Assembly: GCA_910586195.1 (NCBI GenBank)
Contig: CAJUHO010000020.1
Coordinates: forward strand, 1-20,806
Direction of reading: 5' to 3'
From: an uncultured Bacilli bacterium
GTDB taxonomy: Bacteria > Bacillota_I > Bacilli_A > RF39 > UBA660
Length of the DNA: 20,806 bases
This document shows positions 1 through 6,167 of the stretch, in pieces. Position 1 is the first letter of the stretch; every line of letters starts with the position of its first letter. A program made the position numbers and the translations under genes. A model generated the notes under the pieces. It worked only from the letters and a program-made list of their open reading frames with translations. It made no database searches and had not been told where the DNA came from.

Positions 1-18
1 AAGTAAGATAAGTATTTC

Positions 19-56
19 AAAAAAACTCATAAAGTATTTAACTTTATGAATTTTTT
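19..56 (-). terminator. Hairpin 1 of the TCATAAAG family, terminator-like
   Basis: Perfect 9-bp stem TCATAAAGT/ACTTTATGA (27-35 with 41-49) around an ATTTA loop, extended after one mismatch by an A-run on the left and a T-run on the right. It lies just past the end of the decayed fragment at 102-446, so it could terminate leftward transcription. Its loop and stem are nearly those of the hairpins at 441-463 and 717-739; only the loop-closing pair differs (T-A here, G-C there). Confidence 0.6.
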
Positions 57-101
57 ATTTTGTATAAAATTTTATTATTTCTTTCAAAACTTCTAAATTC
101 T

Positions 102-446
102 CTAACAAGATAACTGTGTCGCACTTAATACAAGGCGAAACGACCCATTGTTATTGCTATAACCAATAGTGTTGTTATCATATATGTATAATCTCCATAC
201 CAGCCCGTGTCTCATTTAACGCATGGGATGTACAAGCTCTTCCTTTACATGCCATTAGTGGGTCACTATTTTCATAAAAATCATAATACTTATCTTTCAG
301 AAAGTCCTTTCCTGTTATCTTGGTCCCATCCTGCAGTAGTCCTGTATACCCTGAATGTTCTGATATACTCTTTCCTGAATGCCTTTCTCCTCCTGGGGCG
401 TAATCTCCCATCATATACTCTCGGGTTCCCCCCACTCATATCATAA
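102..446 (-). pseudogene. Decayed C-terminal fragment of a surface-protein gene
   Basis: On the minus strand this reads YDMSGG, then in another frame EYMMGDYAPGG...SGYTGLL...SHALNET, then WYGD in a third frame, then YIYDNN...GSFRLVLS and a TAG stop. The same blocks occur in order in the last ~135 residues of the intact protein at 11099-12910 (IYDINGGGWEYMMG, NSGYTGLLGDG, THALNETAEWYGD, DFSFRLVLS). The fragment has frameshifts near 428, 205 and 195 and lacks the stretch matching RPWYVRGG. There is no N-terminal part, signal segment or usable start. Upstream it joins the hairpin at 441-463 directly, as if everything between leader and C-terminal region had been deleted. It is a dead or donor-type copy, not an expressed gene. 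Confidence 0.8.
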
Positions 447-741
447 AGGTAAATCCTTTATGATAAATAACCTATTTTTTCTTCTACATCAACACTTTCA
501 TTTTTTTTTGACTATCTTTTTGACTATTTTCTTTTTTTTATTTTTTTTGACTATCTTGTATTTTCCTTCTTTCTTTGACTGTTATTAGACCATTTATCTA
601 TCTTTTTCTGGTTTTTTTATCTTTCTTATATCTGCATATTTTTCTCTTTTTTCATTGATAATATTTAATTTTTCATGTATACTTTCTTTAGTAGAATATA
701 ACTTTTTCTTACCTTATCATAAAGGATTTACCTTTATGAAT
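439..741. repeat. Inverted-hairpin-bounded T-rich element, copy A
   Basis: Two 27-bp segments, 439-465 and 715-741, are inverted copies matching at 25 of 27 positions. Each is itself a 9-bp stem (TCATAAAGG/CCTTTATGA) with a 5-nt loop, TAAAT on the left and ATTTA on the right. The 249 bp between them are extremely T-rich on the plus strand with recurring TTTGACTAT words, and show no coding potential. The same layout, arm sequence and inner words (CTTTGAC...GACCATTTA, TTTTTTCTTCTA) occur upstream of the intact surface-protein gene at 12929-13227 in the same orientation, so the two elements are paralogous. This accounts for the gene-free stretch 447-803. Confidence 0.75.
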
Positions 742-803
742 CCACCCCTTTATTATGTAAGATAAAGAATATATATTAACTAAAACGAATGGATGTGAAT
801 TAA

Positions 804-1307
804 ATGGTAAAAAACTCTATCGATGACTATAAAATTGCAATTATCCCATCAAAAGGATGTGAGCAACTTGAAGAGGGCGAAATTACTTACTTTGGATTAT
901 CTACATTTTACTTTTATCATAATCTTGCCTTTCGCGATTTTTGTAAAAAATATTATAAAGAAATACTAAATAAGCAGGATATAAACGATAATTCTCCTGC
1001 AGAACTATATGCTTATTATTTACAATCTTATGGAAATATTGTAATTGCCAATCTTACTCATGCAAGTACAATAGAAAAATATGGAAAAGAAGCGATGGTC
1101 TTTATGCCCGAAGAAGTTTCAGAAAAACAAAAGCAAAGTTTTGAAACTCTTACAAAAGAAATGGATGACTATCAAATCTCTATTTTATATGATATGACTA
1201 TCGTTAGAGATAATTTATTTAGTAATAACATCTATCAAAAATCAGATGAAAAACCCCTAGATCTTGCTACTAGATATTTTGACGATAAGGTGAATAAAAA
1301 AAAATAA
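804..1307 (+). CDS. Hypothetical 167-aa cytoplasmic protein
   Basis: No family recognised. The ATG at 804 follows a weak GGATGTGA ribosome-binding sequence. The product has no signal peptide or membrane segment. It has an aromatic-rich stretch around residues 29-50 (Y, F and H near LSTFYFYHNLAF), a middle segment SYGNIVIANLTHASTIEKYG, and a lysine-rich tail NKKK. A mixed fold and cytoplasmic location are likely from composition. It is alone on the plus strand, placed after hairpin element A and convergent with the membrane gene ending at 1315; the two stops are 7 bp apart. Codon use looks like the neighbours, so the reading frame appears real, but its function is unknown. Confidence 0.7.
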   Translation: MVKNSIDDYKIAIIPSKGCEQLEEGEITYFGLSTFYFYHNLAFRDFCKKYYKEILNKQDINDNSPAELYAYYLQSYGNIVIANLTHASTIEKYGKEAMVFMPEEVSEKQKQSFETLTKEMDDYQISILYDMTIVRDNLFSNNIYQKSDEKPLDLATRYFDDKVNKKK

Positions 1308-1332
1308 GTCTATCCTATTTACAAGGATAGAC
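1308..1332 (-). terminator. Intrinsic terminator overlapping a stop codon
   Basis: Stem GTCTATCCT (1308-1316) pairs with AGGATAGAC (1324-1332). Read on the minus strand it is followed by TTATTTTTTTTT, so it terminates the membrane-protein gene whose last codons form the stem. On the plus strand no T-run follows. Confidence 0.75.
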
Positions 1333-1923
1333 ATAGGAAATAATTTTAGCGAATTGATAGAGAATAATATTACTTTTATTAACAGCAAAACTTTTTCCAA
1401 TTGCTTTTCCACCAATCGTAAGTGCCGAAATAATTCCCGTTACTACAAGCGTTGTAAACAGTAAATCCCAGCTAAACGTTTTAACTAATAGGGCTGTGAT
1501 AGTAATACCAGAAGCCCCAGATATTACGCCACAAATATCCCCTACTACATCACAACAAAAACTAGAGACTTTCTCAGCATTTTTATGGAACTTAACAGCA
1601 ATTTTTGCCCCTCTGACTTTACGAGCACTCATTGAATGAAAAATACTAGCATCACTAGATGTTACGGATACTCCTATAATATCAAATAAAATTCCCAAAA
1701 AAATAAATACTAATGTAATTAAAATACTAACTATTAAGGTTGATTGCTTAATTGTTACTTCTGATAAAAAGGAAAGTCCAAAAGATAAAAAGAAGGAAAT
1801 TGTAAAAATGGTAATAATCCACTTCCAATTTACTAATTCTTTCTTCTTTTTTTCTCTTCTTCTTGTTTGCACTTCCAAGCTTCTAAGTTCCTGTTTTATT
1901 TTGCTTTTTTCAGCTCGATTCAT
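1315..1923 (-). CDS. Small integral membrane protein (CorB/DUF21-like)
   Basis: The start is set at the ATG at 1923 because AGGTGAT lies just upstream. A longer reading to 1968 would run into the terminator of the RNA unit. The 202-aa product has a basic N-terminus (NRAEKSKIKQ...RRREKKKKELVNWK) and about four membrane segments: WIITIFTISFF..., STLIVSILITLVFIFLGILF, the region around DICGVISGASGITITALLV, and LLFTTLVVTGIISALTIG. The central motif DIIGVSVTSSDASIFHSM...VRGAKIAVKFHKNA resembles the short clostridial proteins annotated as CorB-like, related to the DUF21 membrane domain of CNNM/CorC transporters; the CBS and CorC domains are absent. Ion transport is therefore only suggested. TTGCTT-17-TATAAT upstream (-10 at 1940-1945) could drive it with a very short leader. 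Confidence 0.75.
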   Translation of the reverse strand: MNRAEKSKIKQELRSLEVQTRRREKKKKELVNWKWIITIFTISFFLSFGLSFLSEVTIKQSTLIVSILITLVFIFLGILFDIIGVSVTSSDASIFHSMSARKVRGAKIAVKFHKNAEKVSSFCCDVVGDICGVISGASGITITALLVKTFSWDLLFTTLVVTGIISALTIGGKAIGKSFAVNKSNIILYQFAKIISYVYPCK

Positions 1924-1950
1924 ATCATCACCTATTACTATTATATAAAT

Positions 1951-1982
1951 AAAAAAGCAAAAAAGCAAAATTTCTTTTGCTT
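1951..1982 (-). terminator. Intrinsic terminator of the large RNA unit
   Basis: On the minus strand AAGCAAAA (1982-1975) pairs with TTTTGCTT (1970-1963) over a GAAA tetraloop, followed by a T-rich run interrupted by one GC down to about 1951. It sits at the 3' end of the GC-richer segment transcribed from the promoter at 2601-2629. Confidence 0.75.
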
Positions 1983-2597
1983 CTCTAATTCAAATTCAAA
2001 AATGGCTATCTCTTGGTAAACTTTGAGCCTTAGGTCAAGCAGGATTTCCCTAACTTCTACGTAGTCGTTACCAACTACGCGGTTCCCCATTACTAGAAGT
2101 TAATACTAACATAGTATGGCTTGATCACCACTTAGTGCCCACTGCAATCCCAAGTGACATCACTCTAGGAGATTTCCTCACCAAACTTTATTATTAATTC
2201 TTTTTTGCAAAAATGATTTCACATTGCAACTTTAAAAACTTCGGCCAAAATTTTTAAGGCAGATCAATGATCCCAACATTTTCACTCAAGACAAGCTACG
2301 CTACTCATAGCTTTCGCCACATAGTAGGTTTAATCCTAAATCGTAATAAGTCCGTCAGCCGAAAACATTTTTTTGGTTGGCGTATAGGCTTACCACAAAG
2401 ATAGGTCTCCACAGATATTGGGTCGTTTATCGTATGCCATTACGGACGCCCAATACCCTATCCCTTCAGCATCCACCCCAAACTGGGCGTAAGAAGCAAA
2501 CACCAAAGGTTTCACAGATGTGCTCTTTAACGGTGTTTTAATCCCGTCTTCATAATAAAGTAATTGACTAGAATAGTGTGCCATCAATTACTACGGC
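1951..2597 (-). ncRNA. Large (~645 nt) structured non-coding RNA, independent unit
   Basis: The unit has a consensus promoter (2601-2629), an intrinsic terminator (1951-1982), and between them a body visibly richer in G and C than its AT-rich surroundings. Many helices are visible: 5' hairpin 2559-2567/2584-2592 (9 bp); 2501-2508 with 2525-2535; 2446-2452 with 2484-2490 (7 bp); hairpin 2293-2300/2306-2313 (8 bp). A 3' multi-branched domain is closed by GGU-ga-UCAAGC/GCUUGACC. It contains AUACUA-UGU-UAGUAU and an 8-bp stem 2052-2059/2094-2101 leading to the 8-bp hairpin 2060-2067/2072-2079 capped by a GUAA (GNRA) loop. Size and setting recall the large ornate RNAs of Firmicutes and their phages (ROOL, GOLLD, OLE), but I cannot assign it. 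It lacks the RNase P GAGGAAAGUCC signature and any tmRNA tag. Confidence 0.8.
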
Positions 2598-2600
2598 AAC

Positions 2601-2629
2601 ATTATATCAAAAGTTTAAATTTTTGTCAA
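2601..2629 (-). promoter_or_regulatory. Perfect σA promoter of the structured RNA
   Basis: TTGACA (2629-2624), a 17-bp spacer and TATAAT (2606-2601) on the minus strand match the σA consensus exactly. The predicted start is at about 2594-2597. The nearest possible start codons (TTG 2587, ATG 2584) would lie within ~13 nt of the RNA 5' end with no ribosome binding site, which favours a non-coding transcript. Confidence 0.85.
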
Positions 2630-2692
2630 GTATATACCGTTTTACTTCTATTTTATGTAAGATATTAGACAGTATGCATGGTAAATAACCAA

Positions 2693-2720
2693 TTGACATA
2701 AAAATTATTTTCAATATACT
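2693..2720 (+). promoter_or_regulatory. Promoter-like sequence reading rightward
   Basis: TTGACA (2693-2698), a 16-bp spacer and TATACT (2715-2720) on the plus strand. It faces away from the RNA promoter and toward the coding remnant at 2727-2907. A second match, TTGACA 2728-2733 with TATAAA 2750-2755, follows. In DNA this AT-rich some matches arise by chance. Confidence 0.4.
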
Positions 2721-2726
2721 TTTTCC

Positions 2727-2907
2727 ATTGACAAAGATAATCAATTATTTATAAATAATAAAATAAGTTTATTAGAAAAAGCTATTCCAGAAATCTATGA
2801 AAATTATCATAAAAAGCGAACTTTATAAATCAAAGAATATAGATTATGTCGCTAAAATTAAAAAGATTAAAGCTGAACTATACTCCAAAAGTGGGTCAGC
2901 CTATTAA
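2727..2907 (+). pseudogene. Possible short coding remnant, one frameshift
   Basis: From 2727 one frame reads ...SLLEKAIPEIYENYHKKRTL and stops at 2826. The next frame continues YKSKNIDYVAKIKKIKAELY and stops at 2905-2907. The two pieces join into a plausible helical, lysine-rich C-terminus of about 60 residues. No start codon with a ribosome binding site is visible and I do not recognise the family. It could equally be chance AT-rich sequence or part of a small transcript from the promoter-like site upstream. Confidence 0.3.
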
Positions 2908-2948
2908 TAGTTTCTAATATTTTATCTCCATAGCTTATTTACCCATAT

Positions 2949-2983
2949 AAAAACCTCGTTTCTATTTTGTCAAAGAAACGAGG
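2949..2983 (-). terminator. Intrinsic terminator of the glucosaminidase gene
   Basis: On the minus strand CCTCGTTTCT (2983-2974) pairs with AGAAACGAGG (2963-2954), followed by TTTTT (2953-2949). It begins 12 bp past the stop codon of the gene at 2995-3708. Confidence 0.85.
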
Positions 2984-2994
2984 GTCATATTAGA

Positions 2995-3708
2995 CTAGCT
3001 TGCTCTTATTTTTTCAATATATGAATTAATTTTAGAAACCCAAGTCGTACTTTGTGCATAACGTGGGCCAATTGTCTCTACAGTATTTAAGCCTCTTGCA
3101 TAGTAATTATTATATAGATTATCAATAAATCCTATAATTCCCTCATCTAATGTTGGATAGCTTTTGTAACTACCACCACCACAACCAGGAGCTCCTTTTT
3201 GTCCACCTACATTGTTACAACTTATTACTAAATTACTACACTGCCAACTACATCCTGTCTCATGTAACATAATAGCTGTCGCAATATAAGGATCTACTCC
3301 TAGCTCTATAGAGCGGGTTGCAATTAAACTTCCCTTTCCTGCTACCGTAGAACCCAAATTACGATCAATCTTAGCACTTAACTCCTCTAGTGTAAGATTT
3401 CCATAAACTTCCTCTCTTACTGGAACAGGTGGTGTCTCCTCTTCTGGCTGAGAAGCAACCTCTATTGGTGTCTCTTCCACAACTACTGGGGCAGTCTCTT
3501 CTACTGAATTATCCTGCTGTTCTTTTTCTGGAGAATCTGCAACCTTATTAGATGACGCCATACTTTTTATATCAATCTGATTTAATGCTACAACTGTACT
3601 TCTATCAATTTTTCCATAATTTTTGTTTATTTGTAGTGTCATTGCAATCGCAATCATGACAATGGCAACCGTCGATAGTATACCACTGACTATAATAGAT
3701 TTCTTCAT
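2995..3708 (-). CDS. Membrane-anchored glucosaminidase (GH73-like)
   Basis: Predicted peptidoglycan hydrolase acting outside the membrane, cutting at N-acetylglucosamine. The start is the ATG at 3708, with AGGAG about 8 bases upstream; an in-frame TTG at 3729 is less likely. The 237-aa product has a single N-terminal membrane segment (residues 5-25), a Glu/Pro/Val-rich linker (about 58-100), and a C-terminal glucosaminidase-type domain (104-237). That domain carries IATAIMLHETGC (E150 the likely catalytic acid), NNVGGQKG and SYPTLDEGIIGFIDNLY, features of the GH73/lysozyme-like family. Three to four cysteines (153, 157, 164, 176) may form disulfides. It is transcribed alone from a TTGACA-17-TAAACT promoter. 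The domain call is firm; exact bond specificity is inferred. Confidence 0.85.
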   Translation of the reverse strand: MKKSIIVSGILSTVAIVMIAIAMTLQINKNYGKIDRSTVVALNQIDIKSMASSNKVADSPEKEQQDNSVEETAPVVVEETPIEVASQPEEETPPVPVREEVYGNLTLEELSAKIDRNLGSTVAGKGSLIATRSIELGVDPYIATAIMLHETGCSWQCSNLVISCNNVGGQKGAPGCGGGSYKSYPTLDEGIIGFIDNLYNNYYARGLNTVETIGPRYAQSTTWVSKINSYIEKIRAS

Positions 3709-3733
3709 ATCTACACTCCTTAAAAACAAATTC

Positions 3734-3762
3734 AGTTTATCATACTTTTAGGACACTGTCAA
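3734..3762 (-). promoter_or_regulatory. Promoter of the glucosaminidase gene
   Basis: On the minus strand TTGACA (3762-3757), a 17-bp spacer and TAAACT (3739-3734). It lies 26 bp upstream of the ATG at 3708, leaving a short leader that contains AGGAG. Confidence 0.6.
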
Positions 3763-3771
3763 TTTAGGTAT

Positions 3772-3818
3772 TTCTTATTTTGTACTATAAAGTTTAAAAT
3801 CTCTTTATAAAATAAGAA
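3772..3818. other. Long imperfect hairpin between two minus-strand genes
   Basis: TTCTTATTT (3772-3780) pairs with AAATAAGAA (3810-3818). After a 5-nt bulge, TATAAAG (3786-3792) pairs with CTTTATA (3803-3809). It lies between the stop of the ABC permease and the promoter at 3734-3762 and probably closes off the upstream operon, though no T-run follows it directly. Confidence 0.5.
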
Positions 3819-3877
3819 AATAATTAATATAATTACTACTAATATTATATGTATAAAAATATTTTTTAGTACGATAA

Positions 3878-3908
3878 CTGCTACTTTATTTTAATTTAAA
3901 AGTAGCAG
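3878..3908 (-). other. Hairpin spanning the permease stop codon
   Basis: CTGCTACTTT (3878-3887) pairs with AAAGTAGCAG (3899-3908), a perfect 10-bp stem containing the final codons of the permease. No adjacent T-run is present, so it may stabilise the mRNA 3' end or act together with the hairpin at 3772-3818. Confidence 0.5.
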
Positions 3909-5460
3909 GTGCTTTTTTATAAATAACACCAAGAGAAGTAACTACATAAAGAATGGTAAAAGTGGTAATAATTAGCGAAAACCAAGAGAAGGAAAGATGA
4001 ATATCCTTACATAAATAACAGAAAAAGTAAGTTAGAAAACTGACTAGTGAAAACGAAATACTTTTCATTTCCATGTTAATATTGTATGGCTGCAACAAAT
4101 AATAAATTACTAGATAATGTACTGAGAAAAATACACTTAACATGATAATAGAAAATAATACAGCAAGATAAGAAAGCATAAATGTTTCTGTACAAATTAA
4201 TAATACAATAACGACTCCTATGCCGATTACTATAGCAGGTAATAAATTAACTCTCACAACAGTTTTTAGTCTCTCTTTAAAAACATTTAAAATTACTTTA
4301 GGTTCCTTATAAAAATTAAAGCTTAACATACTACGATCGCAGTTATAAAACATAGCTTGTGTAATAATAGAACCCCTGTTGATAAAATACATTATTAAAA
4401 TAATCCATGAAAAATGATTTGTAATCATATTTAAAACTGTTTCTTTATAACTAGGCTCCCCCATAATGATAACTATTGTTATTAAAAATAACACAAGGGC
4501 AAATATAGCATAAATATGCGCAGAACTAGAAAGAATTACCCTATGTCGTAAAAAGAAAATAGTATTGAAATAGTCGTATCCTGTTTTACCGATTAATTTT
4601 CTATCATTAATTTTATAATCCTTTTTTCTAATCTCTATTGCCATTTGCTTATTATAGGCATCACGGTTTTCGCTATTCATAATAGCACGAATTGTATTAA
4701 TTTTTTTATACATCTTCTTATAATCTTCTATTCGCAAAATATAAATAATACAAATGATGGAAATGACCAGTGCAATTATAAAAAGAATATAATACATGGA
4801 TAAAGACAGGTATACATGTAAATATGGAAGTCCTAGTGCCAATAGACATCCCGTTATTAAAATTAGAAAATAAATAGAATTTCTACTAAGTAGTAATGTA
4901 TCTGTTTTGCGATAGAAGCAAATATTTAATGCCTCTCCAATTATTTTTAATAATACCACTAGTCCACTAAGAATAAGAGGAAGGATAAAATTCATGTTAA
5001 ATACTGCTATAAAAAAAACAGACAAACTAAGTAAGTTAAATGTAAAAGTTGTAAATAGATTTAATAGAAAATAAGCTAGTGTATACTTTTTGGCATCCAT
5101 TCCCATTGTAATAATACTATAATATTTTTTTCTACCAACACTTAAAATAGTATCGTTGATGAACATGCCAATACAAGTGAAAAAGAAGAAGACATGAGCA
5201 AATAACCCCCCCTCTACTTTAGGAAATAAAATAGATAATACTCCATAAATAAAACCTAGATAAATAAACTTAGAAGCGATCATTCGTAAAAATGAGCAAA
5301 TAAAAGCGATTACTCTTATTACTTTTTTTGCTTTCATACTTTTATATAAATCTTTTTCAAAAAAAGTCTTCAGAATAGGTGTATGTTTTAATGTATAAAT
5401 AAAGGAATTAATAGTATAAGTAATATCAATTTTAAAAGATGTTTTTAGAATATTAAACAT
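3886..5460 (-). CDS. ABC transporter permease, about 12 membrane segments
   Basis: Membrane subunit that would partner the ATPase encoded immediately upstream. The start is placed at the ATG at 5460, preceded by AAAGGTG with good spacing; a GTG at 5469 is possible. The gene overlaps the ATPase stop by 8 bp (about 17 from the GTG), indicating translational coupling. The 524-aa product is almost wholly hydrophobic, with 11-12 predicted spans and one large cytoplasmic region around residues 215-275 (KKMYKKINTIRAIMNSENRD... to GKTGYDYFNTIFFLRHR). It resembles two-gene ABC-2-type exporters of peptides or antibiotics in Firmicutes, but no motif fixes the substrate. Neither an extracellular loop domain nor a substrate-binding protein is encoded nearby. 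Confidence 0.8.
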   Translation of the reverse strand: MFNILKTSFKIDITYTINSFIYTLKHTPILKTFFEKDLYKSMKAKKVIRVIAFICSFLRMIASKFIYLGFIYGVLSILFPKVEGGLFAHVFFFFTCIGMFINDTILSVGRKKYYSIITMGMDAKKYTLAYFLLNLFTTFTFNLLSLSVFFIAVFNMNFILPLILSGLVVLLKIIGEALNICFYRKTDTLLLSRNSIYFLILITGCLLALGLPYLHVYLSLSMYYILFIIALVISIICIIYILRIEDYKKMYKKINTIRAIMNSENRDAYNKQMAIEIRKKDYKINDRKLIGKTGYDYFNTIFFLRHRVILSSSAHIYAIFALVLFLITIVIIMGEPSYKETVLNMITNHFSWIILIMYFINRGSIITQAMFYNCDRSMLSFNFYKEPKVILNVFKERLKTVVRVNLLPAIVIGIGVVIVLLICTETFMLSYLAVLFSIIMLSVFFSVHYLVIYYLLQPYNINMEMKSISFSLVSFLTYFFCYLCKDIHLSFSWFSLIITTFTILYVVTSLGVIYKKAPATFKLK

Positions 5461-6148
5461 GGGTTTCACCTTTTAAGTTTTGAATAATTTTCTTTTTATA
5501 ATCTTGACGATTTAGGTTCTTTTTTTCTATTAATTCTAACTTCCTATCATGGATAATTACAATTTCATCACATAAGTCCATGGCGATTTCTAAAATATGA
5601 GTTGAAAAAATTAAAATATGTTCTTTTTTTATATCTTTTAATAACTTTTTCATCTCATCTTGTACCACAATATCAAAAGATGTTAAAGGCTCATCTAGCA
5701 ATAATACTTTGGGATTACTAATGATATGTATTAAAAGTTGTATTTTATTTTTCATACCATGGGAATATTCCTTCATAATTTTGTCTTGATCTTCTTCACT
5801 CATTTGCACCATATTAAAATACTCTGAAATTGATTTAGGATTTTTAATCTTATTTTTATTTACTTCTAGAAAAAAGGTAAGAAACTCTTTTCCTGTTAAA
5901 AATTCTGGAACGTTAGGTGTGGCCAAAACATAGCCAATATCCTGAGTCATAATCTTTTTATTATCTAAGAATATCTCACCACTATCAATTTCAACATCCT
6001 CATTAATAGCATTAAAAAATGTGGTTTTTCCACTACCATTACGTCCAATTAATCCGTAAATTTTTCCCTCTTCAAACGTAAAATTTACACTATTTAAAAC
6101 ATTTTTCTTTCCATAGCTTTTTGACAAATTACGTATTTTTAATTTCAT
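5453..6148 (-). CDS. ABC transporter ATP-binding protein
   Basis: Nucleotide-binding subunit powering the permease encoded next. The 231-aa product has a Walker A GRNGSGKTT (residues 35-43), an ABC signature SHGMK (129-133, atypical for LSGGQ), a Walker B VLLLDEP with catalytic E153, the D-loop region SFD, and switch histidine H184 in STHI. The Q-loop region reads ATPNVPEF with no clear glutamine, as in other short ATPases of the two-component exporter type. The ATG at 6148 has AAGGAG upstream. It lies 19 bp after the cysteine desulfurase stop and overlaps the permease, so all three are probably one transcript. The transported substrate is unknown. Confidence 0.9.
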   Translation of the reverse strand: MKLKIRNLSKSYGKKNVLNSVNFTFEEGKIYGLIGRNGSGKTTFFNAINEDVEIDSGEIFLDNKKIMTQDIGYVLATPNVPEFLTGKEFLTFFLEVNKNKIKNPKSISEYFNMVQMSEEDQDKIMKEYSHGMKNKIQLLIHIISNPKVLLLDEPLTSFDIVVQDEMKKLLKDIKKEHILIFSTHILEIAMDLCDEIVIIHDRKLELIEKKNLNRQDYKKKIIQNLKGETHV

Positions 6149-6167
6149 ACTACTTCTCCTTCCTCTT

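Noticed and set aside
102..446. Template repeat of a diversity-generating retroelement paired with the 3' end of 11099-12910
   Set aside because: The two C-terminal regions differ at many non-adenine positions and by length, the fragment carries frameshifts, and no reverse transcriptase or avd-type gene is present.
207..588. Plus-strand open frames in the first 600 bases
   Set aside because: They are antisense to the decayed surface-gene fragment or made of poly-T (Phe/Leu) sequence with no ribosome binding site.
439..741. Insertion sequence
   Set aside because: Inverted arms are present, but there is no transposase frame and no obvious target-site duplication, and both copies are tied to the same gene family.
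1924..1968. N-terminal extension of the 1315-1923 membrane protein
   Set aside because: It would be translated from the terminator T-run of the RNA unit; AGGTGAT marks the ATG at 1923.
2390..2587. 65-codon reading frame (MMAHYSSQ...) on the minus strand as a protein gene
   Set aside because: It would begin (TTG/ATG) within about 13 nt of the predicted transcript start with no ribosome binding site, and it lies in a region full of RNA helices.
1951..2597. RNase P RNA or tmRNA
   Set aside because: The conserved GAGGAAAGUCC and ACAGAA elements of RNase P, and the tag peptide and tRNA-like ends of tmRNA, are absent, and the unit is longer than either.
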